From NCBI RefSeq assembly GCF_001885765.1, contig NZ_JXKD01000001.1, forward strand, positions 248,001 through 312,000: a stretch of DNA of 64,000 bases. Reading direction: 5' to 3'. A model generated the notes under the pieces. That model ran no database searches. It was not told the DNA's origin and saw only the letters and a list, made by a program, of their open reading frames with translations. Of the stretch, positions 9,354 through 18,670 are shown in pieces. This stretch comes from Enterococcus aquimarinus (GTDB taxonomy: Bacteria; Bacillota; Bacilli; Lactobacillales; Enterococcaceae). Position numbers and translations under genes: made by a program. The stretch's first letter is position 1; each line of letters begins with the position of its first letter.

Positions 9354-10058
9354 ATGATTTCATTAGAAGTTTTTTTAAAAAATGGTCAAACGACGATTTC
9401 CAATTTATTAGTAGAAAATTATCGCCGTATCGGGATGTCAAATGAAGAATTTTTACTCTGGTTGCAATTACATCGCTATGTCGAGGCAGGCGATTCATTT
9501 CCTGATTTAATGAAAATTGCTGAAGATATGAGTTATAACCAGCAAGAAATTTATTATTTGTTAAATCAGCTCGTTCAAAAACAATTCATTCAAATTGTCT
9601 CGCAAAAAGATCTCCGAGGAATGATGCATGATTCCTATGATTTGACTTTAGTCTATCAAAAATTAGCACTTTTATTGTCACAAAAGACAAAGCAAGTGGA
9701 AGAAAAACAAATACAAGAAAAAATTAGTGAGTTATATCAAAATTTTGAAGCAGAATTCGGGCGTCCATTATCACCAATGGAATACCAACGAATTGGGCAA
9801 TGGTTGGAAGAAGATCATTATCAAGTCGAGCTGATTCAACTGGCCTTGCGCGAAGCTGTATTAAATCAAGCATACAGTTTAAATTATATTGATCGTATTT
9901 TATTATCATGGGAACGGAAAAATATTCGGACTTCTGAGCAAGTAATGGATGAGCAAAAACGTAGAAAACGTCAAATGATGCAAAAAGAAGAACCGACGAC
10001 CAAAACACTTCCGAAAATATCCCTTCATAATTGGTTAGAAGAGGAGTCAAATGATTAG
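9354..10058 (+). CDS. dnaD: DNA replication initiation protein DnaD
   Basis: A 234-residue primosome component that helps load the replicative helicase at oriC and restart sites. The N-terminal winged-helix DDBH1 domain spans about residues 1-100, followed by a linker and the DDBH2 domain with the conserved YxxxxI/WxxxG-like run (LSPMEYQRIGQWLEED to LNYIDRILLSWERKNI) at about 135-195. The ATG at 9354 has an AGAAGG site; an in-frame start at 9330 lies in terminator-adjacent sequence. Its last 8 bases overlap nth, as in Bacillus dnaD-nth. Confidence 0.93.
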   Translation: MISLEVFLKNGQTTISNLLVENYRRIGMSNEEFLLWLQLHRYVEAGDSFPDLMKIAEDMSYNQQEIYYLLNQLVQKQFIQIVSQKDLRGMMHDSYDLTLVYQKLALLLSQKTKQVEEKQIQEKISELYQNFEAEFGRPLSPMEYQRIGQWLEEDHYQVELIQLALREAVLNQAYSLNYIDRILLSWERKNIRTSEQVMDEQKRRKRQMMQKEEPTTKTLPKISLHNWLEEESND

Positions 10059-10713
10059 TAAAGAAAAGACAAAAATGGCTTTAGAAAAAATGTATGCAAT
10101 GTTTCCAGATGCGGTCGGAGAATTAGAACATCAGACGCCGTTTCAGTTACTAATTGCCGTGATTTTAAGTGCACAAGCAACCGATGTCTCGGTAAATAAG
10201 GTGACACCTCATTTGTTTGCTGCTTATCCAAATGCCGAGCAATTAGCTAACGCACCGCTTGAGACAATCACTGAATACATTCGAACAATTGGCTTATATC
10301 GAAATAAGGCGAAAAATATCAAACGGTGCGCGCAACAAATTATGGAAGAATTTGATGGGAACGTTCCTGAGACACGAGAAGAATTAATGCGTCTAGCGGG
10401 TGTGGGACGAAAAACCGCGAATGTTGTCTTAGGCGACGCATTTGACACACCAGCAATTGCAGTCGATACGCATGTCGAACGCGTGTCCAAACGGCTCAGA
10501 ATTTGTAAATTGGATGCTTCTGTAAGTGAAGTAGAAGAGACACTGATGCGAAAAGTTCCAAAAGAAGATTGGGTTAAAATGCACCATACAATGATTTTTT
10601 TCGGCCGCTATCATTGTACTGCGCGTGCACCAAAATGCGAAGTGTGTCCATTATTGACGATGTGTCAAGAAGGCAAAGATCGGATGAAAGCCAAACAACA
10701 AAAGCAAAGATAA
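10051..10713 (+). CDS. nth: Endonuclease III
   Basis: A 220-residue DNA glycosylase/AP lyase that removes oxidised pyrimidines. The helix-hairpin-helix with catalytic Lys is LAGVGRKTANVVLG (about residues 113-126), the catalytic Asp is in VDTHVERV (about 138), and the 4Fe-4S ligands are C-x6-C-x2-C-x5-C at the C-terminus. Start ATG overlaps the end of dnaD, so the two are translationally coupled. Length and order match Bacillus and enterococci. Confidence 0.97.
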   Translation: MISKEKTKMALEKMYAMFPDAVGELEHQTPFQLLIAVILSAQATDVSVNKVTPHLFAAYPNAEQLANAPLETITEYIRTIGLYRNKAKNIKRCAQQIMEEFDGNVPETREELMRLAGVGRKTANVVLGDAFDTPAIAVDTHVERVSKRLRICKLDASVSEVEETLMRKVPKEDWVKMHHTMIFFGRYHCTARAPKCEVCPLLTMCQEGKDRMKAKQQKQR

Positions 10714-10718
10714 AAGTA

Positions 10719-10757
10719 AAAAAATCGTAAAGACGAGATTGTCTTTACGATTTTTTA
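10719..10757. terminator. Bidirectional terminator between nth and pbp1A
   Basis: AAAAAATCGTAAAGAC pairs perfectly with GTCTTTACGATTTTTT across a 6-base loop, giving T-runs on both strands for the convergent genes. Confidence 0.93.
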
Positions 10758-10769
10758 GTGTCCTTATCA

Positions 10770-13046
10770 TTAAGGTGTAGCCGGGGTTTCAGGACTAACA
10801 GGTGTCTCTGGAACCGTTGGTGGTACTTCTTCTGTACTTGGCGTCGGTGTTGGTTCAACTGCTGGTGGTTGTGTCGAAACAGCCGGTGGAGTCGTTTCAG
10901 AGGACGAACTACTTGGAGTCGTACTTTCTGATGAAGAAGTGGTTGAAGAACTCGACGACTCGGAACTTTCTGATGAACTTTCGGCCGGTTTAGATTCAAC
11001 TGGTGGTGCCACAGGAGGCGCTACATATTGTCCTTCTAAGTAGAGTTCTCGTCCAATTCGAGTTAAACCTTTTGGCATCACCCAATCTTCGTTGACAACC
11101 GAAGCTGAGACATGTTGCATGACTTCTCGATAGACATCACTTGCTACTCCTGAATATTCATTGGTAATCGGTGTTTTTTGATCACGATAACCCGTCCATA
11201 CCGCTAGCGAATAATTCACCGTATACCCTACAAAAGTGGAGTCAGGGAAGACGGTAGAAGCAGCATTCAAAGCTTCCAATTCTTCTTCAGTGTAATTAGA
11301 GGTCCCCGTTTTACCTGCTTGATACAGCCCTTGGATAGTCGCGTTGTAACCTGTACCAGATTCAATAACACCTTTTAAGATATCTGTCACCATGTAGGCT
11401 GTCGTTTCTTCCATTGCTTTAATTCCTGGAGTTTTAAAGGCTTCCACTTCCTCAGAACCGTCAGCAAAAACAATTTTATTTACGTATTGTGGTTCATTGT
11501 ATGTTCCGCCATTTGATAAAGCGGCGTAGGCAGCGGCGAGTTTTAAACTAGACATACCGTATTTTGTCCCGTCTTGATCTACCGTATTACTTGAAATCGC
11601 ATTGGCTTGTTGGATCTTGGCATATTGAATGCCTAAACGACTTAAAAAGTCTTCAATTTTATCTGCACCGACTTCGTTAAAAAGTTTGACAGCTGGGACG
11701 TTACGAGATTCGATTAATGCGGTACGAAGCGTCATGGTTCCCCAATATTTATTATCCCAGTTCTGAACAGGAGTATTCGTTCCGACATACTTGTACGGTT
11801 CATCGACAATTGTTTTACCAGTCGAAACATCTAGATATTCAAAAGCAGGCGCGTAGACCGTAATCGGTTTAACCGTGGATCCGACATCGCGCTTGGTGTT
11901 CACTGCTAAGTTATCTCCTAACCGTGTTCCTTCTTCGATATTTCGACCCCCAATTTGTGCGGTAACTTTTCCAGTTTTAGCATCGATCAAAGTAGCGGCT
12001 ACTTGCATTTCGTCATCTGGGTATTGCACATAAGTATCACTATTGGTCACTTCATATAAATGTTTTTGTGCATCAATATCGAGATTCGTATAAATTTCTA
12101 GTCCGTCAGTAAACACGTCTTTTCCGGTTTTTTCTTCCACTTCATTGATAACTTCTGTTAAATAATTATCATAATACTTCCAAGAATCATTCGTAGTGCT
12201 GAGTGGTTTTAGCCCTTCATCAATCGGTGTCGCAATGGCTTCTTCGTATTCAGCGTCGGTAATTTTTCCGTTTTCTCTCATTGAAAAGAGAACGATATCT
12301 CGTCTTGATTTGGCGTTTTCGGGATTCGCATACGGATCAAAGTAAGAAGGGGCATTTGGTAAGCCCGCAATCAGTGCGGTTTGTGGAAGATTTAACTCTT
12401 CTAACGACAACCCATAAAACGCTTTGGACGCTGTTTGCATCCCGTATAGCCCATTTGACATGTAGACTTTGTTAATGTAATAGGTTAAAATTTCTTGTTT
12501 TGATTTTTCTTTTTCTAATTGAACCGCCATCCATGCTTCTTGTGCTTTTCGCTCGAGCGTTTGATCAGAAGCGTCGGTTGAGAAGAAAGAGAGTTTAATT
12601 AATTGCTGTGTTAACGTACTACCGCCTTGCATGCCGCCGGTACTGACGTTTGAAATTACCGAGCCGACGATTCGAATCGGGTCAACGCCGACGTGTTCAT
12701 AAAAACGGCGATCTTCAACTGAGATGATCGCATCTTCTAATAAACGGGGAATCTCAGTCGCTTCGATCGTTTCTCTTTTTTCTGCACCGACTTCTTGAAA
12801 TAAGTCGCCATTAGCTGCGAAAAATTTTGAAGAGTTCGGTGATTCAAGTTTGGCATCCTCTAATTTAGGAGCATCTTTTGCATAACTCCAAAACAGAGCG
12901 ACTCCTGATAAAAAAAGGAGACAGCCGACAAAAACAAGACCAAGAGTAATTTTCAAAATAATTGAGCCGGTGGAACGTTTCTTTTTATTTTTTACTGTTT
13001 TCTTTTTTGGTGATTCATGACGCTGTGTTCGTGTATTGTTTGACAT
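10770..13046 (-). CDS. pbp1A: Class A penicillin-binding protein (PBP1A)
   Basis: A 758-residue bifunctional peptidoglycan synthase. A short basic cytoplasmic tail (RTQRHESPKKKTVKNKKKR) precedes a membrane anchor at about residues 28-52. The GT51 glycosyltransferase domain has EDRRFYEHVG and GGSTLTQQLIKL. The transpeptidase domain has the SxxK nucleophile in GSTVKP, SRN, and KTGTS near residue 590. The last 75 or so residues are a low-complexity Ser/Glu/Pro/Thr tail that would lie outside the membrane. It overlaps the end of recU by 55 bases and is co-transcribed with it, the conserved recU-ponA arrangement. Confidence 0.95.
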   Translation of the reverse strand: MSNNTRTQRHESPKKKTVKNKKKRSTGSIILKITLGLVFVGCLLFLSGVALFWSYAKDAPKLEDAKLESPNSSKFFAANGDLFQEVGAEKRETIEATEIPRLLEDAIISVEDRRFYEHVGVDPIRIVGSVISNVSTGGMQGGSTLTQQLIKLSFFSTDASDQTLERKAQEAWMAVQLEKEKSKQEILTYYINKVYMSNGLYGMQTASKAFYGLSLEELNLPQTALIAGLPNAPSYFDPYANPENAKSRRDIVLFSMRENGKITDAEYEEAIATPIDEGLKPLSTTNDSWKYYDNYLTEVINEVEEKTGKDVFTDGLEIYTNLDIDAQKHLYEVTNSDTYVQYPDDEMQVAATLIDAKTGKVTAQIGGRNIEEGTRLGDNLAVNTKRDVGSTVKPITVYAPAFEYLDVSTGKTIVDEPYKYVGTNTPVQNWDNKYWGTMTLRTALIESRNVPAVKLFNEVGADKIEDFLSRLGIQYAKIQQANAISSNTVDQDGTKYGMSSLKLAAAYAALSNGGTYNEPQYVNKIVFADGSEEVEAFKTPGIKAMEETTAYMVTDILKGVIESGTGYNATIQGLYQAGKTGTSNYTEEELEALNAASTVFPDSTFVGYTVNYSLAVWTGYRDQKTPITNEYSGVASDVYREVMQHVSASVVNEDWVMPKGLTRIGRELYLEGQYVAPPVAPPVESKPAESSSESSESSSSSTTSSSESTTPSSSSSETTPPAVSTQPPAVEPTPTPSTEEVPPTVPETPVSPETPATP

Positions 13047-13666
13047 GATGTTTGCTCCTTTAATTCAATGAATTGATCAACTGCCTGGAGATACGGAATT
13101 CTTGGTGCCACCCCAGGAATGATTTCAATTCCAATTTCTTCAATGGTTGCGAGAGAGAGTGATTTTTTTTTGGTTGCTTGTTGCTCCCAGTAATGAACAA
13201 TATAATGACTATCAATAAAAAAGCAACGATTTAGACTTGAAAACCAAAGTAAAACAAAACAAATTCCTCTATGACTCAGACACTTTTTCATGTGCTCAAT
13301 TTGATGGGCATGTAGGTTTTTTAACGGAAAAGAGGTTTTATTTTTTGTTTCCTTAGCTTCAAAATCAATATAATACCCTTGATAAACGCCGTTGTAGTCG
13401 GTTGTTGAAGCTTCTTTGAAGTATGCTTCTTTGATGACTGCTGCACTCCTCTTTGGATAATCCACTTTAACGATTTGAAGAGGGGTTGGTTTTTTGTGAA
13501 TAACTGCGCATCCGCGATTTAAATAATACTCATTGCTTTCGTTAATGGCTTCTTCAAAACGCATCCCGCGATTGGCAAAAGATTGTTTTTGTTTAGCAAC
13601 TTTAGTTTGTTTTTTTTGCCGTTCGTTATACAATGGGAGAGAGCCGTTTGGATATTTGATTGTCAT
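12992..13666 (-). CDS. recU: Holliday junction resolvase RecU
   Basis: A 224-residue Holliday-junction endonuclease for recombination and chromosome segregation. The conserved N-terminus TIKYPNG is followed by FANRGMRFEEAINESN and the nuclease core TTDYNGVYQGYYIDFEAKET with acidic residues and Lys, then HQIEHM. The chosen ATG (complement of 13664-13666) has a GGAGTG site; an upstream in-frame ATG would add a hydrophobic stretch not found in RecU. A minus-strand TATAAT (complement of 13689-13694) lies in the 61-base gap to the divergent ypsA. Confidence 0.93.
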   Translation of the reverse strand: MTIKYPNGSLPLYNERQKKQTKVAKQKQSFANRGMRFEEAINESNEYYLNRGCAVIHKKPTPLQIVKVDYPKRSAAVIKEAYFKEASTTDYNGVYQGYYIDFEAKETKNKTSFPLKNLHAHQIEHMKKCLSHRGICFVLLWFSSLNRCFFIDSHYIVHYWEQQATKKKSLSLATIEEIGIEIIPGVAPRIPYLQAVDQFIELKEQTSCQTIHEHSVMNHQKRKQ

Positions 13667-13727
13667 GTGATTCACACTCCTATCAATCATTATAGCAAAA
13701 AGAGAAATAGAAAGAAAAGGGAAGTTT

Positions 13728-14282
13728 ATGAAAACAAAAGAAGCCTTAATAATTACTGGGTATCGCAATTATGAAATAGGAGTCTTTCAAGAAAAAGATC
13801 CAAAGATTAAAGTCCTTAAGAAAGTGATAAGAGAGACATTAATTCCGTTAATTGAAGATGGCATCACGTGGATTGTGATTGGCGGGAACTTAGGTGTTGA
13901 ACTTTGGGCAGGTGAGGTCGTCATCGATTTAAAAGAGGAGTATCCAGAAATCCAATTAGCAATCCTATTTCCTTTTGAAGGCTGGGGCGAAAATTGGAAA
14001 GAAGCAAACCAAACCGTCCTGGAAAAAGTCAAAGCTGGAGCGGATTACGTCAATGCAACTAGTCACCAGCCATACCAAAATCCCTCGCAATTAAAAAACC
14101 ATACTGCTTTTTTATTACAAAAGACCGCTGCTTGTTTACTGATTTATGATGAGGAATTTAAAGGGAAAACTGAATATTTTCTGAAAGATGCTAGAAAATT
14201 TCAAGAGCGCCACGCGTATCAGATTTTACAAATTACGATGGATGATTTAGAAAATGCAATATATTTTAGCGATTCTATTTGA
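13728..14282 (+). CDS. ypsA: YpsA-family protein (DUF1273, SLOG fold)
   Basis: A 184-residue UPF0398 protein. It has the family's ITGYRNYEIGVF N-terminal motif, the VIGGNLGVELWAGE nucleotide-binding-like loop near residue 50, PFEGWGENW, and a late LIYDEEF-KGKTEYF segment. YpsA is a SLOG/Rossmann-type protein linked to cell division in Bacillus and Staphylococcus, and is usually next to gpsB and recU as here. The ligand is unknown. It is divergent from recU. Confidence 0.9.
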   Translation: MKTKEALIITGYRNYEIGVFQEKDPKIKVLKKVIRETLIPLIEDGITWIVIGGNLGVELWAGEVVIDLKEEYPEIQLAILFPFEGWGENWKEANQTVLEKVKAGADYVNATSHQPYQNPSQLKNHTAFLLQKTAACLLIYDEEFKGKTEYFLKDARKFQERHAYQILQITMDDLENAIYFSDSI

Positions 14283-14306
14283 TTTATCTGCCTTTTTTGG
14301 TAGAAT
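14279..14306 (+). promoter_or_regulatory. gpsB promoter
   Basis: TTGATT (14279-14284), 16-base spacer, TAGAAT (14301-14306), 48 bases before gpsB and overlapping the ypsA stop. Confidence 0.55.
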
Positions 14307-14353
14307 GGTTAAGTAGACTGATTTTATCAGAATTTAACTCGTGAGGTGTACGA

Positions 14354-14770
14354 ATGACAAATTTAAATTATTCTCCAAAAGATATCTTACAACAAGAATT
14401 TAAAACAAAAATGCGTGGGTATGATCCAATTGAAGTTGATGAGTTTTTAGATGGTATTATTAAAGATTACGAAACATACAATAAAGAAATTTTGACCTTA
14501 CAAGAAGAAAATGATCGCTTAAATGCGAAAATCGCTCAATTAAGTAAGAGTCAAGCAATCTCGTCACGGATTCAAGCAACGCCAGAAGCACCAAAGAGCC
14601 AAGCGGTAACGAATTTTGATATTCTAAAACGCTTGTCTAATCTTGAAAAAGAAGTGTTTGGCAAAAAGTTAGATCAACCGACGCCAACAAATGGTTTTGA
14701 CAGCTCTCTTAATCGTTCAGCTGTTCATTTTTCTGATGATGATGATTTAGAAAAAACACGTCAGTTTTAA
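14354..14770 (+). CDS. gpsB: Cell division regulator GpsB
   Basis: A 138-residue DivIVA-domain protein that coordinates septal and lateral wall synthesis by binding PBPs. The N-terminal DivIVA domain (YSPKDILQQEFKTKMRGYDPIEVDEFLD) covers residues about 6-35, and the following coiled coil (YNKEILTLQEENDRLNAKI) about 42-65. A disordered linker leads to a short C-terminal helix (NFDILKRLSNLEKEVFG), as in streptococcal and enterococcal GpsB. Bacillus GpsB is shorter (98 residues). It lies between ypsA and rnpB, the standard neighbourhood. Confidence 0.95.
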   Translation: MTNLNYSPKDILQQEFKTKMRGYDPIEVDEFLDGIIKDYETYNKEILTLQEENDRLNAKIAQLSKSQAISSRIQATPEAPKSQAVTNFDILKRLSNLEKEVFGKKLDQPTPTNGFDSSLNRSAVHFSDDDDLEKTRQF

Positions 14771-14800
14771 GACTGATAAAAGAAGCAACAGATGATAATA

Positions 14801-15193
14801 TTGTGGTTTTCGGATAATCGCGGTTTGACTAGATCAAGCTGAGGAAAGTCCATGCTCACACAGACTGAGATGTCTGTAGTGTTCGTGCCTAGCGAAACGA
14901 TAAGCTAGGGTATTTCGTAGGAAATAACGGCAGGAAAAAAAGCTAAGGTGTCAAAGCTATGCTTGAGTATCCTTGAAAGTGCCACAGTGACGAAGCGTTT
15001 AGAGAAATCTAAACGGTGGAACGCGGTAAACCCCTCGAGTGAGCAACCCAAACATTATGGTAGGGGCACTTTTTGGAGCGGAAATGAACGAGACAAAGAG
15101 GCAATAAGCAATTATTGCAGATAGATGATTATCCATATTATTTTTCCCTGTAAAATAATTGGACAAAACATGGCTTATAGAAAATCACAATTC
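14801..15193 (+). ncRNA. rnpB: RNase P RNA, Bacillus type (class B)
   Basis: The catalytic RNA of RNase P. Conserved blocks are present in order: GAGGAAAGTCCATGCTC near 14842, GTGTTCGTGCCTAGCGAAA, GCAGGAAAAAAGC, TGAAAGTGCCACAGTGACGA, GTGGAACGCGGTAAACCCCT, GTAGATAGATGATT and ACAAAACATGGCTTATAG near the 3' end. The 5' TATTGTGGTTTTC and 3' GAAAATCACAATT ends pair to form P1. Boundaries are set from that helix and may be off by a few bases. Confidence 0.97.
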
Positions 15194-15202
15194 ATCAGGG
15201 GG

Positions 15203-15229
15203 ATCCTTCCATTTTGGAAGGATTTTTTT
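15203..15229 (+). terminator. rnpB terminator
   Basis: ATCCTTCC / GGAAGGAT hairpin with seven T, ending 20 bases before the next gene's start codon. Confidence 0.88.
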
Positions 15230-15249
15230 ATCACAAAGGAGAAAAAACA

Positions 15250-16425
15250 ATGAAAGAAAATCAAGAATTTAATCTTGTTGCTACTGCAGCAAGTGGCTTA
15301 GAAGCCTTAGTAGGAAAAGAACTTCGCGACTTAGGCATTGAATGTACGGTAGAAAATGGTCGCGCACGCTTTAAAGGAACGATGGAAACGATCGCGAAAA
15401 CAAACTTGTGGTTAAGAACGGCCGATCGAGTGAAAATTGTCGTCGGTGAATTTGATGCCTTTACATTTGATGAGTTATTTGAAAGTGTTAAAGCATTGCC
15501 TTGGGAAGATTTTTTGCCACTTGATGCGCAATTCCCAGTAGCAGGTAAATCGATCAAATCAACGTTATATAGTACACCTGATTGCCAAGCGATTACGAAA
15601 AAAGCGATTGTTAATCGTTTGCGTGAGTATTATCATCGCCCAGCGTCAGTTCCTCTAGCAGAAACGGGCGCGTTATTCCAACTCGAAGTGGCACTTTTAA
15701 AAGATCATGTGATGGTGACACTTGATACGACGGGGCCGAGTTTATTTAAACGTGGTTACCGTTTAGAAAAAGGGGGCGCGCCGCTTAAAGAAAATATGGC
15801 AGCAGCCTTAGTAATGTTAACAAATTGGCGCAAAGATCGTCCGTTTTATGATCCCGTTTGTGGTTCTGGGACGTTATGTATCGAAGCCGCGATGATTGGC
15901 CATAATATCGCTCCAGGATTTAACCGTGAGTTTGCTTGTGAGAAATGGGATTGGTTTAAACCAGAAATCTTTGCGAGTGCTCGTAACGAAGCAGAAGAAG
16001 CGGCTGATTATGATATTGTGTTAGATATTACGGGTTCAGATATCAATGGAAAAATTATTGAAATTGCACGTCGTAACGCAGAAGAAATTGGCTTAGGAGA
16101 TTCGATTGTCTTTAAACAACAAGCGATGAAAGATTTCCATACGGATAAGGAATATGGGGTCATTGTGGCAAATCCGCCTTATGGGGAACGTTTAGGGGAA
16201 GAAGAAGAAGTACGTCAACTCTATCGTGAGATGGGTCAAGTCTTTAAACCTTTAACCACTTGGAGCAAATATATTATTACGAGTGATTTATTATTTGAGG
16301 AATTCTACGGAGCGAAAGCGACGAAGAAACGCAAATTGTATAACGGTGCTTTAAGAACAGACTTATTCCAATACTGGGGAACACGTCCACCAAGACAACC
16401 ACGCGTGGAAACAAATGAAGCGTAA
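15250..16425 (+). CDS. THUMP-domain rRNA (guanine-N2)-methyltransferase, RlmL/YpsC type
   Basis: A 391-residue SAM-dependent RNA methyltransferase. An N-terminal THUMP RNA-binding region (about residues 5-160) precedes the UPF0020 methyltransferase domain with the SAM loop DPVCGSGTLCIEAAMIG near 195 and the catalytic NPPYGERL near 300. Family members methylate guanines of 23S rRNA. The ATG at 15250 has AAAGGAG; the in-frame upstream start at 15214 falls inside the rnpB terminator and is rejected. Its last 11 bases overlap the HD gene. Confidence 0.9.
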   Translation: MKENQEFNLVATAASGLEALVGKELRDLGIECTVENGRARFKGTMETIAKTNLWLRTADRVKIVVGEFDAFTFDELFESVKALPWEDFLPLDAQFPVAGKSIKSTLYSTPDCQAITKKAIVNRLREYYHRPASVPLAETGALFQLEVALLKDHVMVTLDTTGPSLFKRGYRLEKGGAPLKENMAAALVMLTNWRKDRPFYDPVCGSGTLCIEAAMIGHNIAPGFNREFACEKWDWFKPEIFASARNEAEEAADYDIVLDITGSDINGKIIEIARRNAEEIGLGDSIVFKQQAMKDFHTDKEYGVIVANPPYGERLGEEEEVRQLYREMGQVFKPLTTWSKYIITSDLLFEEFYGAKATKKRKLYNGALRTDLFQYWGTRPPRQPRVETNEA

Positions 16426-17062
16426 TGCTTTAGAAAAAGTAATACGCTTTACGCAACAGGAACTTAGCGATGAAAAGACGGGACATGATTTTCAGCACGT
16501 GAGTCGTGTGGCACGGCTTGCCGAAACAATCATTCGTGAGGACCAATTACCTGTCGATTCTTTTGTAGTGGCCGCAAGTGCTTATTTGCATGATGTGATT
16601 GATGATAAAGTCGTGGACGATGTTGCGGCTAAGATTAAAGAAGTGCACGTGCTATTGCAATCCCTTGAGTGTTCAAAGACGGACATTGAAGAAATTTTAC
16701 ATATTATTCAAAATATGTCTTTTTCAAAAGAAATGAGTCAAAGCTGTGAACCGCTAAGTTTAGCCGGTAAAGTTGTCCAAGATGCCGATCGATTAGAAGC
16801 AATCGGTGCGCTCGGGATTCTTCGAACGGCTTACTACGGCGGGGGTAAAGGGCATCCAATTCATGATGAATCGATTATCCCGAAAGTATACAGTCAAAAG
16901 ACGGAGTATCGCCGAGGAAGTACGGTCATTAATCATTTTCATGAAAAATTATTATTATTGCCTGCGCGAATGCATACAGACTATGCACGCAAGTTGGCTT
17001 TTGAACGAAAAGATTTTATGGAGCAATTTTTAGAGCAATTTCATCTCGAATGGAATGTGTAA
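16415..17062 (+). CDS. HD-domain hydrolase (YedJ-like)
   Basis: A 215-residue metal-dependent HD phosphohydrolase of unknown substrate. The HD-superfamily residues are GHDFQHVSRV (first His near residue 30), YLHDVIDDK (HD pair near 59) and VQDADRLEAIGA (Asp near 128), followed by the C-terminal HFHEKLLLLPARM segment usual in this subfamily. It overlaps the methyltransferase gene by 11 bases and is likely translationally coupled to it. Confidence 0.85.
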   Translation: MKRNALEKVIRFTQQELSDEKTGHDFQHVSRVARLAETIIREDQLPVDSFVVAASAYLHDVIDDKVVDDVAAKIKEVHVLLQSLECSKTDIEEILHIIQNMSFSKEMSQSCEPLSLAGKVVQDADRLEAIGALGILRTAYYGGGKGHPIHDESIIPKVYSQKTEYRRGSTVINHFHEKLLLLPARMHTDYARKLAFERKDFMEQFLEQFHLEWNV

Positions 17063-17066
17063 AAAT

Positions 17067-17099
17067 GACTAGAGAAATCCGCTTTCTTTAGTCTTTTTT
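17067..17099 (+). terminator. Terminator after the HD gene
   Basis: GACTAGAGAAA / TTTCTTTAGTC with six T. Confidence 0.85.
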
Positions 17100-17181
17100 C
17101 TTGCGATGTTTTGTTCCATTAGGTTTTCAAAAATGAATATGTTATAATCACAAAGATGTTATTAAGAAAGAAGGTGTTTGA

Positions 17182-18528
17182 ATGTCATTTGAAAATTTTG
17201 CATTCCAACCATTTATTTACCAAGCGTTAGCTGAAAAGAACTTTAAAACCCCAACGGAAGTCCAAAGTAAACTGATTCCGTTAATTCAACAAGGACGTAG
17301 TGTCGTCGGTCAATCTCAAACAGGTAGCGGGAAGACCTTGACCTTTTTACTGCCATTAATGGATAAAATTGATGCGACAAAAGAACAAGTCCAAATTGTG
17401 ATTACGGCTCCTAGTCGTGAACTTGCAACACAACTTTACCAAGTGGCCAAAGAAATCGCGGTATTCTCTAATCCCGAAATCCGCGTGACTAACTTTGTTG
17501 GTGGAACCGACAAACAGCGTCAAATCAACCGTTTAAACAATCAACAACCCCATATCGTGATTGGAACTCCGGGTCGTATTTTAGACTTAATTACGGAACA
17601 AGCCTTAAAAATCCATACGGCTTTTGCGTTTGTCATTGATGAAGCTGATATGACGCTTGATTTAGGTTTTTTAAATGAAGTTGATAAAATTGCGAGTTGT
17701 TTTTCTGGTAAAATCCAAATGCTGGTCTTTTCTGCAACGATTCCAGAGAAGCTACGCCCGTTTTTGAAAAAATACATGGAAAATCCAGTTATTGAAGAAA
17801 TTCGCCCGAAAGCGATTATTTCTGAAACAATCGATAACTGGTTAATTTCAACAAAAGGCAAAGATACGAATCGGTTAATTTATCAATTGTTAACTGTCGG
17901 CCATCCTTATTTAGCGATTGTGTTTGCCAATACGAAGTCACGTGTGGACGATATTGCGGAATACTTGAAAGACAAGGGCTTAAAAGTCGCAAAAATTCAT
18001 GGTGATATTACGCCAAGAGAACGTAAACGAATTATGCGTCAAGTTCAAAACTTAGAATATCAATATGTCGTGGCGACTGATTTAGCGGCTCGTGGGATTG
18101 ATATTGAAGGTGTTTCTCATGTTATCAATGCGGAAGTGCCGGAAGAATTGGATTTCTTCATTCACCGCGTCGGCCGTACTGGACGCAATGGTTTAGCTGG
18201 CACGGCTATTACATTGTACAAACCAGGCCAAGAAGAAATCATCGTTGAAATTGAAAAATTAGGAATTCCTTTTGTCCCTAAAGAAATTAAGAATAACGAA
18301 ATTGTCGACGGATATGACCGTAATCGTCGCAAAAAACGTGAAAAATCCCGTGAAGAATTGGATCCGAAAATCAAAGGGTTAGTGAAGAAAAAACAAAAAA
18401 ACATTAAACCTGGCTACAAAAAGAAAATTCAATGGGAAATTGATAAAACCAACAAAGCCAAACGACGTCTAGAAGGTCGTCAAACGACTCGAACAGCCCG
18501 TAAAGCGAAGAAGAATTCGAATCAATAA
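17182..18528 (+). CDS. cshB: DEAD-box RNA helicase, CshB type
   Basis: A 448-residue ATP-dependent RNA helicase. Motifs in order: Q motif near residue 20, Walker A SQTGSGKT (about 43-50), PSRELATQ, TPGRIL, DEAD (about 155), SAT, then the second RecA lobe with VFANTKSR, ATDLAARGIDI and HRVGRTGR. The C-terminal 60 residues are strongly basic and likely bind RNA. Length and tail match CshB (YqfR) better than the longer CshA. TATAAT 42 bases upstream is the probable -10. Cold-shock use and ribosome assembly are known roles of the family. Confidence 0.87.
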   Translation: MSFENFAFQPFIYQALAEKNFKTPTEVQSKLIPLIQQGRSVVGQSQTGSGKTLTFLLPLMDKIDATKEQVQIVITAPSRELATQLYQVAKEIAVFSNPEIRVTNFVGGTDKQRQINRLNNQQPHIVIGTPGRILDLITEQALKIHTAFAFVIDEADMTLDLGFLNEVDKIASCFSGKIQMLVFSATIPEKLRPFLKKYMENPVIEEIRPKAIISETIDNWLISTKGKDTNRLIYQLLTVGHPYLAIVFANTKSRVDDIAEYLKDKGLKVAKIHGDITPRERKRIMRQVQNLEYQYVVATDLAARGIDIEGVSHVINAEVPEELDFFIHRVGRTGRNGLAGTAITLYKPGQEEIIVEIEKLGIPFVPKEIKNNEIVDGYDRNRRKKREKSREELDPKIKGLVKKKQKNIKPGYKKKIQWEIDKTNKAKRRLEGRQTTRTARKAKKNSNQ

Positions 18529-18564
18529 TTTTTTATTGACAGATTTATCCGATAACAATTATGT

Positions 18565-18613
18565 AATCCAATTCCAAAAGACACTTAAATTGTCTTCTGG
18601 AATTGGATTTTTC
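18565..18613 (+). terminator. Terminator after the DEAD-box gene
   Basis: AATCCAATTCCAAAAGACA pairs with TGTCTTCTGGAATTGGATT (one mismatch) and is followed by a T-run. Confidence 0.9.
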
Positions 18614-18670
18614 CTTTAATCAGAAGCATGGTATACTAGAGAAAAAGCCGGTGTGAAAGTAGGGGATAAA

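Noticed and set aside
13667-13768. N-terminal hydrophobic extension of RecU
   Set aside because: It is upstream of a good ribosome site and the conserved TIKYPNG start, and overlaps the promoter region shared with ypsA.
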